Below, in pieces: positions 1 to 6,378 of a stretch of DNA of 7,448 bases (within the stretch, counting starts at the first letter, position 1; every line of letters starts with the position of its first letter). This stretch comes from Chloroflexota bacterium. Lineage in GTDB: Bacteria; Chloroflexota; FW602-bin22; JAMCYS01. Location of the stretch: contig JAJZQK010000148.1 in assembly GCA_021847625.1 (NCBI GenBank), positions 1 to 7,448 of the forward strand, written 5' to 3'. Made by a program: the position numbers and the translations under genes. Under the pieces are notes generated by a model. That model searched no databases and was not told where the DNA came from. It worked only from the letters and a program-made list of their open reading frames with translations.

Positions 1-1
1 C

Positions 2-790
2 GTCCGCAACGACGACGACACGTCGTTTGCCTACCTTCGGCAGTTCCCCGCCGACAGGGTGCTTATCTACGGCATGGACTCGCCGGCTGACGTCTATCCC
101 CTCGCGCTGGAATCCGGCGTGGCGGGCATCAAGATGCGCGTGGCGACCCCGGACGGCGAGATGGCGATCGAGAGCCCGCTCTTGGGGCGCTACAACGCCT
201 ACAATATCCTCGCCGCGGTGGCGGTGAGCGTGTCGCAGGGAATACCGGCAGGGGCCATCGCCGAGGGCATTCGGCGGGTGACGGGCATTGTCGGACGGCT
301 GGAGCGGATCGACCTCGGCCAGGATTTCGCGGCCTTCGTCGACTTCGCGCACACGCCCAATTCCCTCAAGAGGGTGCTGGAGCTCGCCCACGAGCTGACG
401 GCCGGGCGGGTGATTGTGACCTTCGGCTGCGCGGGCCTGCGCGACCGCGAGAAACGGCCGGCGATGGGCGAGATCGCCGCGAGCCTGGCCGACCTCGTCG
501 TCATCACCTCCGAGGACCCGCGCACCGAGGACCCGGAGGCCATCATGGCCGAGGTCGCCGCCGGCAGCATCCGCGCGGGCGGGCGCGAGGACGAGACTTA
601 CTGGCGCATCGCCGACCGCGCCGAGGCGATACAGTTCGCCGTCGCCCTGGCCCGCCCGGGCGATCTGGTCATCACCACCGGCAAGGGCCACGAGCAGTCC
701 ATGTGCCTGGGTACGGTGGAGTACCCCTGGAGCGAACACGAAGCATTACGGCGGGCGATCGCCGAGCGCCTGGCCCGCCAAGGTCAATAA
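2..790 (+). CDS. MurE-type Mur ligase (UDP-MurNAc-tripeptide synthetase-like), 3' part
   Basis: The frame is open from base 2, so the gene begins upstream and 262 C-terminal residues are seen. Mur ligases of this type use ATP to join an amino acid to a UDP-MurNAc-peptide in the cytoplasm during peptidoglycan synthesis. Visible motifs, numbered within the fragment, are GRYNAYNILAA (62-72, central domain), GRLE (98-101), VDFAHTPNSL (113-122, matching the family VDYAHTPDSL), FGCAGLRDREKRP (141-153), TSEDPRTEDP (169-178) and GKGHEQ (227-232). The GTNGKTT ATP loop must lie in the missing N-terminal 230 or so residues. TSEDPR resembles the DNPR motif of diaminopimelate-adding MurE, but the usual FGCGGDRD is changed to FGCAGLRD. 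The gene is therefore either a lineage-specific MurE or a MurE paralogue with another substrate. The stop codon overlaps the Shine-Dalgarno site of the next gene. Family membership is sure; the added amino acid is not. Confidence 0.9.
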   Translation, partial: VRNDDDTSFAYLRQFPADRVLIYGMDSPADVYPLALESGVAGIKMRVATPDGEMAIESPLLGRYNAYNILAAVAVSVSQGIPAGAIAEGIRRVTGIVGRLERIDLGQDFAAFVDFAHTPNSLKRVLELAHELTAGRVIVTFGCAGLRDREKRPAMGEIAASLADLVVITSEDPRTEDPEAIMAEVAAGSIRAGGREDETYWRIADRAEAIQFAVALARPGDLVITTGKGHEQSMCLGTVEYPWSEHEALRRAIAERLARQGQ

Positions 791-794
791 GGAG
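789..794 (+). promoter_or_regulatory. Shine-Dalgarno site deciding a TTG start
   Basis: AAGGAG overlaps the TAA stop of the Mur ligase and sits 8 bases before TTG 803. The nearest in-frame ATG is at 824, which would leave a 29-base spacing, so TTG is preferred. The overlap suggests coupled translation of the two genes. Confidence 0.75.
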
Positions 795-802
795 CACGAG
801 CT

Positions 803-1906
803 TTGAAAGTCACCTTTCCCCGCATGGCGACCGTGTGGGTAGCGTTGAAGACCGTATTCGACAAGAACGGGGTGGGGGTGGTGCTGCCGCCGCCCTCGAG
901 CAAGCGAACGCTTTCCCTGGGTACCAAGTACTCCCCGGAGTGGATCTGCCTGCCCTACAAGCTCAACCTCGGCAACCTGATCGAGGGGCTGGAGCTGGGG
1001 GCGGACACGGTCCTCGGCGTGAGCGGGCCCGGGCTCTGCCGCTTGGGCTGCTACGCCAAGCTGCAGGAGATGGCCCTGCGCGACCTTGGCTTCAAGTTCG
1101 ACATGCGCACCTTCAACTGGCAGGAGCGGCAGGTCGTCGGCCTCGTCGACTTCGTGCACGGTCTCCTCGGTGACAAGTCGTGGTTGGAGATCATCGGCGA
1201 CGTCAAGTTTGGCATCGAGCAGCTCATCCTTCTGGACGACATCGAGCGCCGCGTCCTCCTGCTGCGGGCGCACGAGCAGGAACGGGGTAGCGTGAGCCGC
1301 GTCTGGCGGACGGTGCCGGACCGGGTCTGCGTGGCCCACACGCCGGCCGCCCTCAAGCAGGCGCGCCGCGACATAACGAGCGAGCTCGACGCCATTCCCC
1401 TCAATCCGCGGGCGTCGACGGTGCGTATCGGCCTGCTGGGCGAGTTCTTCATGGCCTGCGATCCGTTCGCCAATATGGACATCGAAGAGGAGCTCGGCCA
1501 CATGGGGGTCGAGGTGGTGCGCTCCGCCTACATCAGCGACTGGGCGAAGGTCTGGCTGTTCCTGGAGGCGATCGGCCTCAGCCACGGCCAGAAGGTGAAG
1601 AAGGCGGCCAAGCCGTACCTCAGCCGCGACGTCTCCGGCGACGCCATCCAGACGATCGGCGAGACGGTGCTGCACTCTAAGGAGGGCTTCGACGGCATCG
1701 TGCACCTACAGCCGTTCACCTGCATGCCCGAGATTATCGCCCAGAACATGCTGCCCCAGGTGAGCCGGGAGCACAACATCCCCGTCCTCTGTGTCGTCCT
1801 GGACGAGCAGATGGGCAAGGCGGGGCTGCAAACGCGTCTGGAGGCGTTCGTGGACCTGATGCGGCGGCGCAAGTTCAAGCGCACCGCCGTCGCCGTGGCG
1901 CGGTAG
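803..1906 (+). CDS. 2-hydroxyacyl-CoA dehydratase / CoA-activase-related Fe-S protein
   Basis: This 367-residue protein resembles the group annotated as acyl-CoA dehydratase activase-related or 2-hydroxyglutaryl-CoA dehydratase component (COG3580/COG3581 type). Cysteines occur at residues 49 (WICLPYK), 79 and 83 (GLCRLGC), 219 (FMACDPF) and 307 (PFTCMPE). C49, C79, C83 and C307 lie in the most family-like contexts and are candidate ligands of a [4Fe-4S] cluster. The region 329-351 (LCVVLDEQMGKAGLQTRLEA) matches the family's typical ending. There is no signal peptide or membrane segment, so it is cytoplasmic. In characterised relatives, such clusters pass single electrons to a dehydratase using ATP, but the short stand-alone members have no established reaction and no dehydratase subunits are visible here. 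It begins 12 bases after the Mur ligase gene and is probably in its operon. Family assignment is good; the function is unknown. Confidence 0.82.
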   Translation: MKVTFPRMATVWVALKTVFDKNGVGVVLPPPSSKRTLSLGTKYSPEWICLPYKLNLGNLIEGLELGADTVLGVSGPGLCRLGCYAKLQEMALRDLGFKFDMRTFNWQERQVVGLVDFVHGLLGDKSWLEIIGDVKFGIEQLILLDDIERRVLLLRAHEQERGSVSRVWRTVPDRVCVAHTPAALKQARRDITSELDAIPLNPRASTVRIGLLGEFFMACDPFANMDIEEELGHMGVEVVRSAYISDWAKVWLFLEAIGLSHGQKVKKAAKPYLSRDVSGDAIQTIGETVLHSKEGFDGIVHLQPFTCMPEIIAQNMLPQVSREHNIPVLCVVLDEQMGKAGLQTRLEAFVDLMRRRKFKRTAVAVAR

Positions 1907-1943
1907 AGAGGGAACGGCCCCCGGCGGGCCGGAATCATCGCCT

Positions 1944-2494
1944 ATGAATCCGCGGGGCGCGCTCTACGCTTTTCTGGCGACGGCCATCTGGGGCGGGATG
2001 TACGTGGTGAGCAAGTACGTCCTCCGCTTCGTGCCGCCGCTGACCCTCGTCGTCATGCGCTTCGCCATCGGCCTGCTCACGCTGGGGGCGATTCTCGTCT
2101 TCACCCGGGGGGCGTTCGTCGCCCGGCGTGATCTGCCCCAGATGGCGCTCCCGTGGTTGGTGGGATTCGCCATATCCATTTGGAGCTAGCGCTTACCGGC
2201 TCGGCGCTCGCTCCGCTGCCTTTGCCGGCGGTGCTGGGCGTGCTGTACCTGGGGGCCGTCTCCACGGCGGGGGCTTTCTATCTCTGGAACAAGGGGATGG
2301 CCTTGCTTGAGTCCGACGTGGCGGCCGTGTTCTTCTTCGCCCAGCCGGTCGTCGGCGCCTTCCTGGGGTGGCTTCTACTGCATGAGAGGCTGGGACCGAG
2401 CTTCTTCCTGGGTGGCGCGCTCATCTTTGCCGGCGTGGCTGCCGTCTCGCTGGCGCTGCCCGTCCCGGCGAAGGAACGGGCAGCGCCAGAGTAG
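1944..2494 (+). pseudogene. Broken DMT-family (EamA) transporter, middle deleted and frame changed
   Basis: Two pieces of one EamA-type transporter are present. The first (1944-2189) encodes 81 residues: start, helix 1 with the typical AIWGGMYVVSKY, helix 2 and the beginning of helix 3, ending at a TAG just after LVGFAISIWS. The second continues in another frame (to TAG 2492-2494) and encodes the last three helices of the second EamA repeat, with GAVSTAGAFYLWNKGMALLE and FFFAQPVVGAFLGWLLLHER. A normal member has about 290-300 residues and ten helices; the pieces total about 185, so roughly 110-120 residues (helices 3-7) are missing. The join lies near 2160-2190. An internal deletion with frame loss explains this better than a simple frameshift. 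A collapsed assembly could look the same. The gene starts 37 bases after the preceding one with only a weak ribosome site. Intact relatives export small metabolites across the inner membrane; this copy should not work. Confidence 0.8.
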
Positions 2495-2631
2495 GCGCCT
2501 TTCGGCGACGCGGTCACTCGGCCTGTCCTTTGCCGGCCGCTGAAGTGGCGCGAAGTGGGCGGCCGTTCGATCCGCCATCCACCGGCCCTTCCCGAGGCGA
2601 ACGACGCCCGCCGGGATCCCCAAAGGTGATT
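2495..2631. other. Convergent intergenic gap with one GC-rich hairpin
   Basis: This 137-base gap separates the converging eamA remnant and the secreted-protein gene. CGGCCGC (2534-2540) pairs perfectly with GCGGCCG (2559-2565) around an 18-base loop, and a small CGCC/GGCG hairpin lies at 2496-2507, just after the eamA stop. Neither is followed by a T tract on either strand, so I do not call an intrinsic terminator. No gene is supported here. Confidence 0.45.
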
Positions 2632-3870
2632 CTAGCGCGGGATGGTTCCCTGGGCCGAACGGGAGGGCACGTCCTGGATGGGGAAGAACGTTCGCACGTC
2701 GGCCCCGTGGGCCCATACGTTGGAGAAGGTCGTCGCCCCGTTCACGATCGTGCGGAAGAGGATTAGGTTCGCCGGGGTGTTCGCGGCGGCCACGTCGGCG
2801 TCGTTGAAGGCCCACCGCGGGTGCTCGACGCCGCCGGTGTCGGCCACCACGGGGTAGCCGAGGCCGGCGTGCCCTTGCTCGAGCGTGGCCACCTCGGCGT
2901 TCAGCGAGCGGACGAGCATCACGAAGGGACGGCGGGAAGTATCCACGGATTGCAGCGTGCCGTGGGCGAAGATGTCCACGCCGATGTTGGCGAGCTTGGC
3001 CTGGCTCACGGGCGCATTATCGTGCGGGTAGACGATCTCGATCTTCGCGTCCAGGCTATCTGTCCATCCTCCCACCGCCGACGGCACGTCCTGGAAGGGG
3101 AAGATGGTGCGCGGGTCCGCCCCGTGCACCCAGACGTTGCTGTTGGTGCCGATGCCGTCCACGGTCACGAAGAAGAAGAGCTTGTTGTTCGGGTCACGGG
3201 CTGGGCTGACGTCGACGTCGTTGAACTCCCAAGTGGGGAAAGTCACGCCCTGGACCGTGCGCGTCACTTTCGTTCCCACCGCGACAGGCTCGGCCGGATT
3301 GTTGTTGAGCGCCCGCCAGAGGCGGACCGGCCGGTCGAAGTCGAACGGCACCGCGATGCTGGTCCCCGGCGTGAAGAGGTAAGCGCCGACGTTAGCCAGG
3401 TCGGCCTGGGCTGCCGGGGCGTTGTCGTGCGGGTAGACGATCTGGATCTTGGCGTCTACTTGCGAGAACCCCGCCGGGATGGCGTCGTCGTGCCGCACCG
3501 TGAAGTGCCAGGTGGTGGACTGGACCCCGTAGAAGGCGTCGTCCACGACCACGCGGACCGTGTACTCCCCCGGCGCCAGGATTCGCTGGGAGGATATTGT
3601 AGGCCGTCCTGCGGTCCCCTCCCTGGAGACAGCCACCGGCTCGGTGTTCAGGAACATGGCCGCGTCGCGCACCTCGGCGCCGCTCGCTAGAACGGAGATG
3701 GTGACCTCGCCTGCCGGCACGGTCGATCCATCGGCCGGCGTAGCGTCCAGGAAGGTGACGTAAGTGCCGGCGTTGGCTCGCGGGACGCCTATGAACAGCG
3801 CCGGGAGCACGACGAGCAGCGCGATTAGCGAGGAAAGGAGCCTGAGGCGGACGTTGGGGTTGATCGTCAA
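2632..3870 (-). CDS. Secreted protein with Ig/CopC-like domain and two tandem unknown domains
   Basis: The 412-residue product begins with a signal peptide: a basic start (NVRLR), a hydrophobic core at about residues 11-29 and a likely cleavage after ANA at 32-34. Residues 36-125 (ATPADGSTVPAGEVTISV, then APGEYTVRVVVDD) read like a small beta-sandwich of the Ig/CopC sort. Two homologous domains follow at 138-264 and 273-403, offset by exactly 135 residues. Each has KIxIVYPHDNAP, QAxLANxG, W(E/A)FNDxDV, NVW(V/A)HGADxRTxFPxQDVPS. There are no cysteines after the signal, no sortase motif and no membrane anchor, so it is probably released or loosely wall-bound. I do not recognise the repeated domain. 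The TTG start is chosen because a perfect AAAGGAGG lies 8 bases upstream and the signal peptide follows at once. It is divergent from lepA and convergent with the eamA remnant, so it is its own transcription unit. Confidence 0.83.
   Translation of the reverse strand: MTINPNVRLRLLSSLIALLVVLPALFIGVPRANAGTYVTFLDATPADGSTVPAGEVTISVLASGAEVRDAAMFLNTEPVAVSREGTAGRPTISSQRILAPGEYTVRVVVDDAFYGVQSTTWHFTVRHDDAIPAGFSQVDAKIQIVYPHDNAPAAQADLANVGAYLFTPGTSIAVPFDFDRPVRLWRALNNNPAEPVAVGTKVTRTVQGVTFPTWEFNDVDVSPARDPNNKLFFFVTVDGIGTNSNVWVHGADPRTIFPFQDVPSAVGGWTDSLDAKIEIVYPHDNAPVSQAKLANIGVDIFAHGTLQSVDTSRRPFVMLVRSLNAEVATLEQGHAGLGYPVVADTGGVEHPRWAFNDADVAAANTPANLILFRTIVNGATTFSNVWAHGADVRTFFPIQDVPSRSAQGTIPR
2662..3459 (-). repeat. 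In-frame tandem duplication inside the secreted-protein gene
   Basis: The two domain copies are encoded at 3079-3459 (first) and 2662-3054 (second). The period is 405 bases. It is best kept in DNA at the KI.IVYPHDNAP coding segment, where an 18-base string at 3021-3038 recurs identically at 3426-3443. Most of the rest has diverged at the DNA level while protein motifs stay, so the duplication is not recent or is under selection. Confidence 0.85.
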
Positions 3871-3878
3871 GTAAGAAA

Positions 3879-3886
3879 CCTCCTTT
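3879..3886 (-). promoter_or_regulatory. Perfect Shine-Dalgarno site for the secreted-protein gene
   Basis: Read on the minus strand the site is AAAGGAGG, 8 bases before TTG 3870-3868. It fixes a start that is neither ATG nor GTG. Confidence 0.85.
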
Positions 3887-4006
3887 GCCGGTAATCCGGC
3901 CGCGCGGGCCGCTGTCCCTATCTGCCCGGCCCGGTTTGATCGGCGGTGACCACTCGTCTCTAGTGACGGACGGCGGCCGTCGCGGTTACGGCCGGCCGTG
4001 CAACCG
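3887..4006 (-). promoter_or_regulatory. Hairpin-rich 5' leader of the secreted-protein gene
   Basis: Four inverted repeats lie between the candidate promoter and the Shine-Dalgarno site. They are GCCGG-ATTA-CCGGC (3887-3900, touching the ribosome site), CGGGCCG/CGGCCCG (3905-3933, 15-base loop), GACGGC/GCCGTC (3969-3981) and CGGTT-ACGGCC/GGCCGT-AACCG (3983-4006, with a two-base bulge). The hairpin next to the ribosome site could affect translation. I could not match the leader to a riboswitch class that I know. Confidence 0.4.
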
Positions 4007-4020
4007 GTGTACGCTCACCA

Positions 4021-4049
4021 GCTATACCGATTGCGGTTACCAGTGTCCT
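4021..4049 (-). promoter_or_regulatory. Candidate sigma70-type promoter for the secreted-protein gene
   Basis: On the minus strand AGGACA (4049-4044) and TATAGC (4026-4021) are separated by 17 bases; each matches four of six consensus bases. Transcription would begin near 4014 and give a leader of about 145 bases. This is the best pair I found in the gap but it is not strong. Confidence 0.35.
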
Positions 4050-4066
4050 ATTTGTCGGTGGTTGAG

Positions 4067-4180
4067 ACGTAGCGGCCGGCGTCTCCCTCGGGCCTGCGGC
4101 CCCAGGGACCTTGTCTGCCGGCCGTGGCGGCCAGACCTCGGTCCCTGGGCGCAGCCCAGGGGGACGGGCCGCCACTACGT
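4067..4180. repeat. 114-base imperfect inverted repeat (foldback element)
   Basis: The two halves pair almost end to end. Paired blocks are 4067-4071/4176-4180 (ACGTA/TACGT), 4072-4077/4167-4172 (GCGGCC/GGCCGC), 4080-4088/4158-4166 (one T-G wobble), 4090-4092/4155-4157, 4094-4098/4150-4154 (CTGCG/CGCAG), 4101-4110/4140-4149 (CCCAGGGACC/GGTCCCTGGG), 4113-4117/4132-4136 (GTCTG/CAGAC) and 4118-4120/4128-4130. This makes about 46 base pairs broken only by bulges of one to three bases. There is no T tract on either side, no clear target duplication and no transposase. It lies upstream of both divergent promoters. It may be a MITE-like or other palindromic repeat, a structured RNA, or an insulator; the sequence alone does not decide. 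Confidence 0.8.
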
Positions 4181-4291
4181 AATAAGACGGGCGAGAACAG
4201 GACTGAACTCAACGCAATTGGTACTGCTACGCCACGGTCGTTGCCACGTCGGCCTCCAACGAGGGAGCGGTTTCTCCGTTTCCGACCAAGA

Positions 4292-4321
4292 TTGTCACGA
4301 CCCGAGGGCTTGGGGTATACT
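4292..4321 (+). promoter_or_regulatory. lepA promoter, near consensus
   Basis: TTGTCA (4292-4297) and TATACT (4316-4321) are separated by 18 bases, a strong housekeeping sigma-factor promoter. Transcription would start near 4328 and leave a leader of about 57 bases before the lepA ATG. Confidence 0.75.
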
Positions 4322-4384
4322 TCGCCTTTGGCGGGTGGAAACCCGGCCAAATCACTCGGGGCGCCACGGGCCCGCGGCGGGAAG

Positions 4385-6187
4385 ATGACCAATCAGAGCG
4401 ACATTCGTAATTTCTCCATAATCGCCCATATCGACCACGGCAAGACGACCCTGTCGGATCGCCTGCTCGAGGTCACCAACACGATCAGCAAGCGAGAGAT
4501 GGTCGACCAGGTGCTGGATTCGATGGACCTCGAGCGCGAAAAGGGCATCACGATCAAGGCGCGTGCCGTGCGCATGGAATATACGAGCGAGCGTCACGGC
4601 CGCACGTATCAGCTCAACCTCATCGACACGCCGGGCCACGTGGACTTTACCTACGAGGTCAGCCGCAGCCTGGCCGCCTGCGAGGGGGCGGTCCTCGTCG
4701 TCGACGCCGCCCAGGGCATCGAGGCGCAGACTCTGGCCAACGTCTATCTCTCCTTCGACAACGACCTCACGATCATCCCGGTGGTGAACAAAGTCGATCT
4801 GCCGAACGCCCGCCCGCGGGAGGTGGCGGCGGAGATCGAACGGGTCATCGGCATTCCCAAGGAAGAGGTCATCTTCGTCTCGGCCAAGAGCGGGCAGGGC
4901 ACGACCGAAGTTTTGGAGGCGATCGTCGAGCGCATCCCGCCCCCGCACGGCAACCGTCACCAGCCGCTGCGCGCGCTCATCTTTGACTCGCATTACGATC
5001 CCTACAAGGGCGTCGTCGCCTACGTGCGCGTGGTGGACGGCGCCATCGAGACGAATATGCCGGTGTTCACGATGGCGACGGAGCAGAAGAGCGACACGCT
5101 CGAGGTGGGCGTGTTCCGGCCCGAGCTGACGCCGGTGGATCGGCTGGCGGCCGGCGAGGTGGGATATGTCGCCACGGGCCTCAAGCGGGTGCAGGATTCG
5201 CAGGTCGGCGACACGATCACGGCGGTGAGCGACCCGGCCGGCACGCCCCTGGCCGGCTACCGGCCGGCAAAGCCGATGGTCTTCGCCGGGCTCTATCCGG
5301 TCGATTCCAACGACTACGCCCTGCTGCGCGACGCCCTCGACAAGCTACGCCTGAACGACGCCGCTCTGTCCTACGAGCCGGAAACGTCGCAGGCGCTCGG
5401 CTTCGGGTTCCGCTGCGGATTCCTCGGGCTCCTCCACATGGAGATCGTGCAGGAGCGCCTGGAGCGCGAGTACGACCTCGACCTGCTGATAACGGCGCCG
5501 AGCGTCTCCTATCGCATCACCAAGACCAACGGTGAGGTGGTCTACATAAGCAGCCCCGCCGATCTGCCGGATGAGGCGCAGGTGGCGGAGATCGCCGAAC
5601 CGTGGATGAAGATCAGCGTCATCGCCCCCAGCCGCTACATCGGCGCGATAATGGAGTTGGTCACCAAGCGCCGGGGCGAGTACGACCGTATGGAGTACCT
5701 AGACGAGCAGCGGGTGCTGCTGACCTACAACGTGCCGCTGGCCGAAATGCTGGTCGACTTCTACGACGAGCTGAAGTCGCGCACGCAGGGCTTCGCCTCC
5801 CTCGACTACGCCCTGGGCAACTATCGGGCTTCGGCGCTCGTCAAGCTCGACGTGCTGGTGAACGGTCAACCGGTGGACGCGCTCTCTTTGATCATCCACC
5901 GCGACGAGGCCTACAGCCGGGGGCGTGACCTGATAGGCAAGTTGCGCCGGATCATCCCCCGCCAGATGTTCGAGGTGCCCATCCAGGCCGCCGTCGGCAG
6001 CCGGGTCATCGCCCGGGAGACTATTGCCGCCCTGCGCAAGAACGTGCTGGCCAAGTGCTACGGCGGGGACATCACGCGTAAGCGCAAGCTGCTGGAGAAG
6101 CAGGCGGAGGGCAAACGGCGGATGAAGCGGGTGGGCAACGTCGAGATCCCCCAGGAGGCCTTCATGGCCGTCCTCAAACTTGATTAG
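4385..6187 (+). CDS. lepA: Elongation factor 4 (LepA), ribosome back-translocating GTPase
   Basis: LepA/EF4 is a translational GTPase that binds ribosomes and can reverse translocation or help in stressed or late-stage 30S assembly conditions; it acts in the cytoplasm or at the membrane. The 600-residue length is the family norm. GTPase motifs are complete: G1 HIDHGKTT (15-22), G2 in [17 protein letters not shown] (48-64), G3 DTPGHVDF (81-88), G4 NKVD (135-138) and G5 SAKSG (166-170). Domain II, the EF-G-like domains III and V and the LepA-specific C-terminal domain follow, ending in the signature [20 protein letters not shown] and [13 protein letters not shown]. The frame stays open upstream to 4124, but ATG 4385 is chosen because [14 protein letters not shown] then sits where it does in other LepA proteins and because the promoter lies at 4292-4321. 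The ribosome site (GGCGGGAAG) is weak and close. It is transcribed from its own promoter, with no gene in front on this strand and no terminator visible after it. Confidence 0.97.
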   Translation: MTNQSDIRNFSIIAHIDHGKTTLSDRLLEVTNTISKREMVDQVLDSMDLEREKGITIKARAVRMEYTSERHGRTYQLNLIDTPGHVDFTYEVSRSLAACEGAVLVVDAAQGIEAQTLANVYLSFDNDLTIIPVVNKVDLPNARPREVAAEIERVIGIPKEEVIFVSAKSGQGTTEVLEAIVERIPPPHGNRHQPLRALIFDSHYDPYKGVVAYVRVVDGAIETNMPVFTMATEQKSDTLEVGVFRPELTPVDRLAAGEVGYVATGLKRVQDSQVGDTITAVSDPAGTPLAGYRPAKPMVFAGLYPVDSNDYALLRDALDKLRLNDAALSYEPETSQALGFGFRCGFLGLLHMEIVQERLEREYDLDLLITAPSVSYRITKTNGEVVYISSPADLPDEAQVAEIAEPWMKISVIAPSRYIGAIMELVTKRRGEYDRMEYLDEQRVLLTYNVPLAEMLVDFYDELKSRTQGFASLDYALGNYRASALVKLDVLVNGQPVDALSLIIHRDEAYSRGRDLIGKLRRIIPRQMFEVPIQAAVGSRVIARETIAALRKNVLAKCYGGDITRKRKLLEKQAEGKRRMKRVGNVEIPQEAFMAVLKLD

Positions 6188-6188
6188 C

Positions 6189-6217
6189 TTGATTCACACC
6201 GGCGTGGGTGCTATACT
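6189..6217 (+). promoter_or_regulatory. Promoter of the riboswitch-controlled TsaA-FmdE gene
   Basis: TTGATT (6189-6194) and TATACT (6212-6217) are separated by 17 bases. The -35 box begins one base after the lepA stop codon (6185-6187). Transcription would start near 6224, just before the structured leader begins to fold at 6232. Confidence 0.75.
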
Positions 6218-6231
6218 CGCGGCAGAGTAGA

Positions 6232-6354
6232 CGGCCCTTTCTCCGAGCTATCGTGCCTGTGGGTGCTTGCAGGGGCGATAGCCGCAGTGGACCCTGGGGT
6301 CCCAACGGCCAGAGCGGCGACGCTCTGACCCCCCGTTCGGAAAGGAGAAGGCCG
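6232..6354 (+). promoter_or_regulatory. Moco-riboswitch-like structured leader (aptamer)
   Basis: A closing helix pairs CGGCC (6232-6236) plus TTCTCC (6239-6244) with GGAGAA (6344-6349) plus GGCCG (6350-6354): 11 pairs with a two-base bulge. Inside it, GCTATCG/CGATAGC (6247-6253/6276-6282) carries a nested CCTG/CAGG stem. CAGAGCG/CGCTCTG (6310-6316/6321-6327) is capped by GCGA, a GNRA tetraloop. The stretch between can form GGACC/GGTCC (6289-6302), or GGGGTC (6296-6301) can pair with GACCCC (6327-6332) to lengthen the tetraloop stem. The strings CTCCGAGC (6241-6248) and CGGAAAGGAGA (6338-6348), the GNRA loop and the multi-branched layout match my memory of the Moco (molybdenum cofactor) RNA family. 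The FmdE-containing gene downstream fits that ligand. The folding is seen directly; the class is by recollection and context. Another metabolite-sensing class is possible. Confidence 0.62.
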
Positions 6355-6378
6355 GATGTGAGGCTATGCACGCGTCAA

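Larger units (their letters stand above)
3871..4384. other. Divergent intergenic region, 514 bases
   Basis: This region separates the secreted-protein gene and lepA. From left to right it holds the structured leader, the weak minus-strand promoter, the 114-base foldback, a stretch (4181-4290) in which I see nothing, and the lepA promoter. Open frames crossing it have no family resemblance and no ribosome sites, so I call no gene here. Confidence 0.6.

Noticed and set aside
746..1705. Long minus-strand open frame opposite the activase-like gene.
   Set aside because: It is low-complexity His/Asp/Leu/Val-rich sequence typical of an antisense shadow in GC-rich DNA; the plus-strand protein has clear family motifs.
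1916..1930. GGCCC/GGGCC hairpin between the activase-like gene and the eamA remnant.
   Set aside because: Its stem is only five base pairs with no T tract, so it is not supported as a terminator.
2821..3690. Plus-strand open frame of 289 codons opposite the secreted-protein gene.
   Set aside because: It mirrors a convincing minus-strand gene that has a signal peptide, repeats and a perfect ribosome site.
3871..4014. Possible cyclic-di-GMP or cyclic-di-AMP riboswitch before the secreted-protein gene.
   Set aside because: The leader has a CAAACC and a GCAAAG string but not the fuller conserved blocks of either class that I know, and the spacing is wrong.
4067..4180. Foldback as an integron attC site.
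   Set aside because: Its size and extrahelical bases are similar, but the outer ends lack the RYYYAAC/GTTRRRY core pair and no integrase or cassette is seen.
4067..4180. Foldback as a bidirectional intrinsic terminator.
   Set aside because: No T tract follows the stem on either strand, and the flanking genes are divergent, so no transcript needs ending there.
4124..4384. In-frame upstream extension of lepA.
   Set aside because: The added 87 residues are unlike any LepA N-terminus and would begin upstream of the strong promoter at 4292-4321; ATG 4385 gives the standard length.
3885..4388. Plus-strand open frame of 167 codons with several CxxC-like pairs in the divergent gap.
   Set aside because: It runs through the structured leader and the foldback, has no ribosome site, shows no family resemblance beyond chance cysteines, and overlaps the lepA start.
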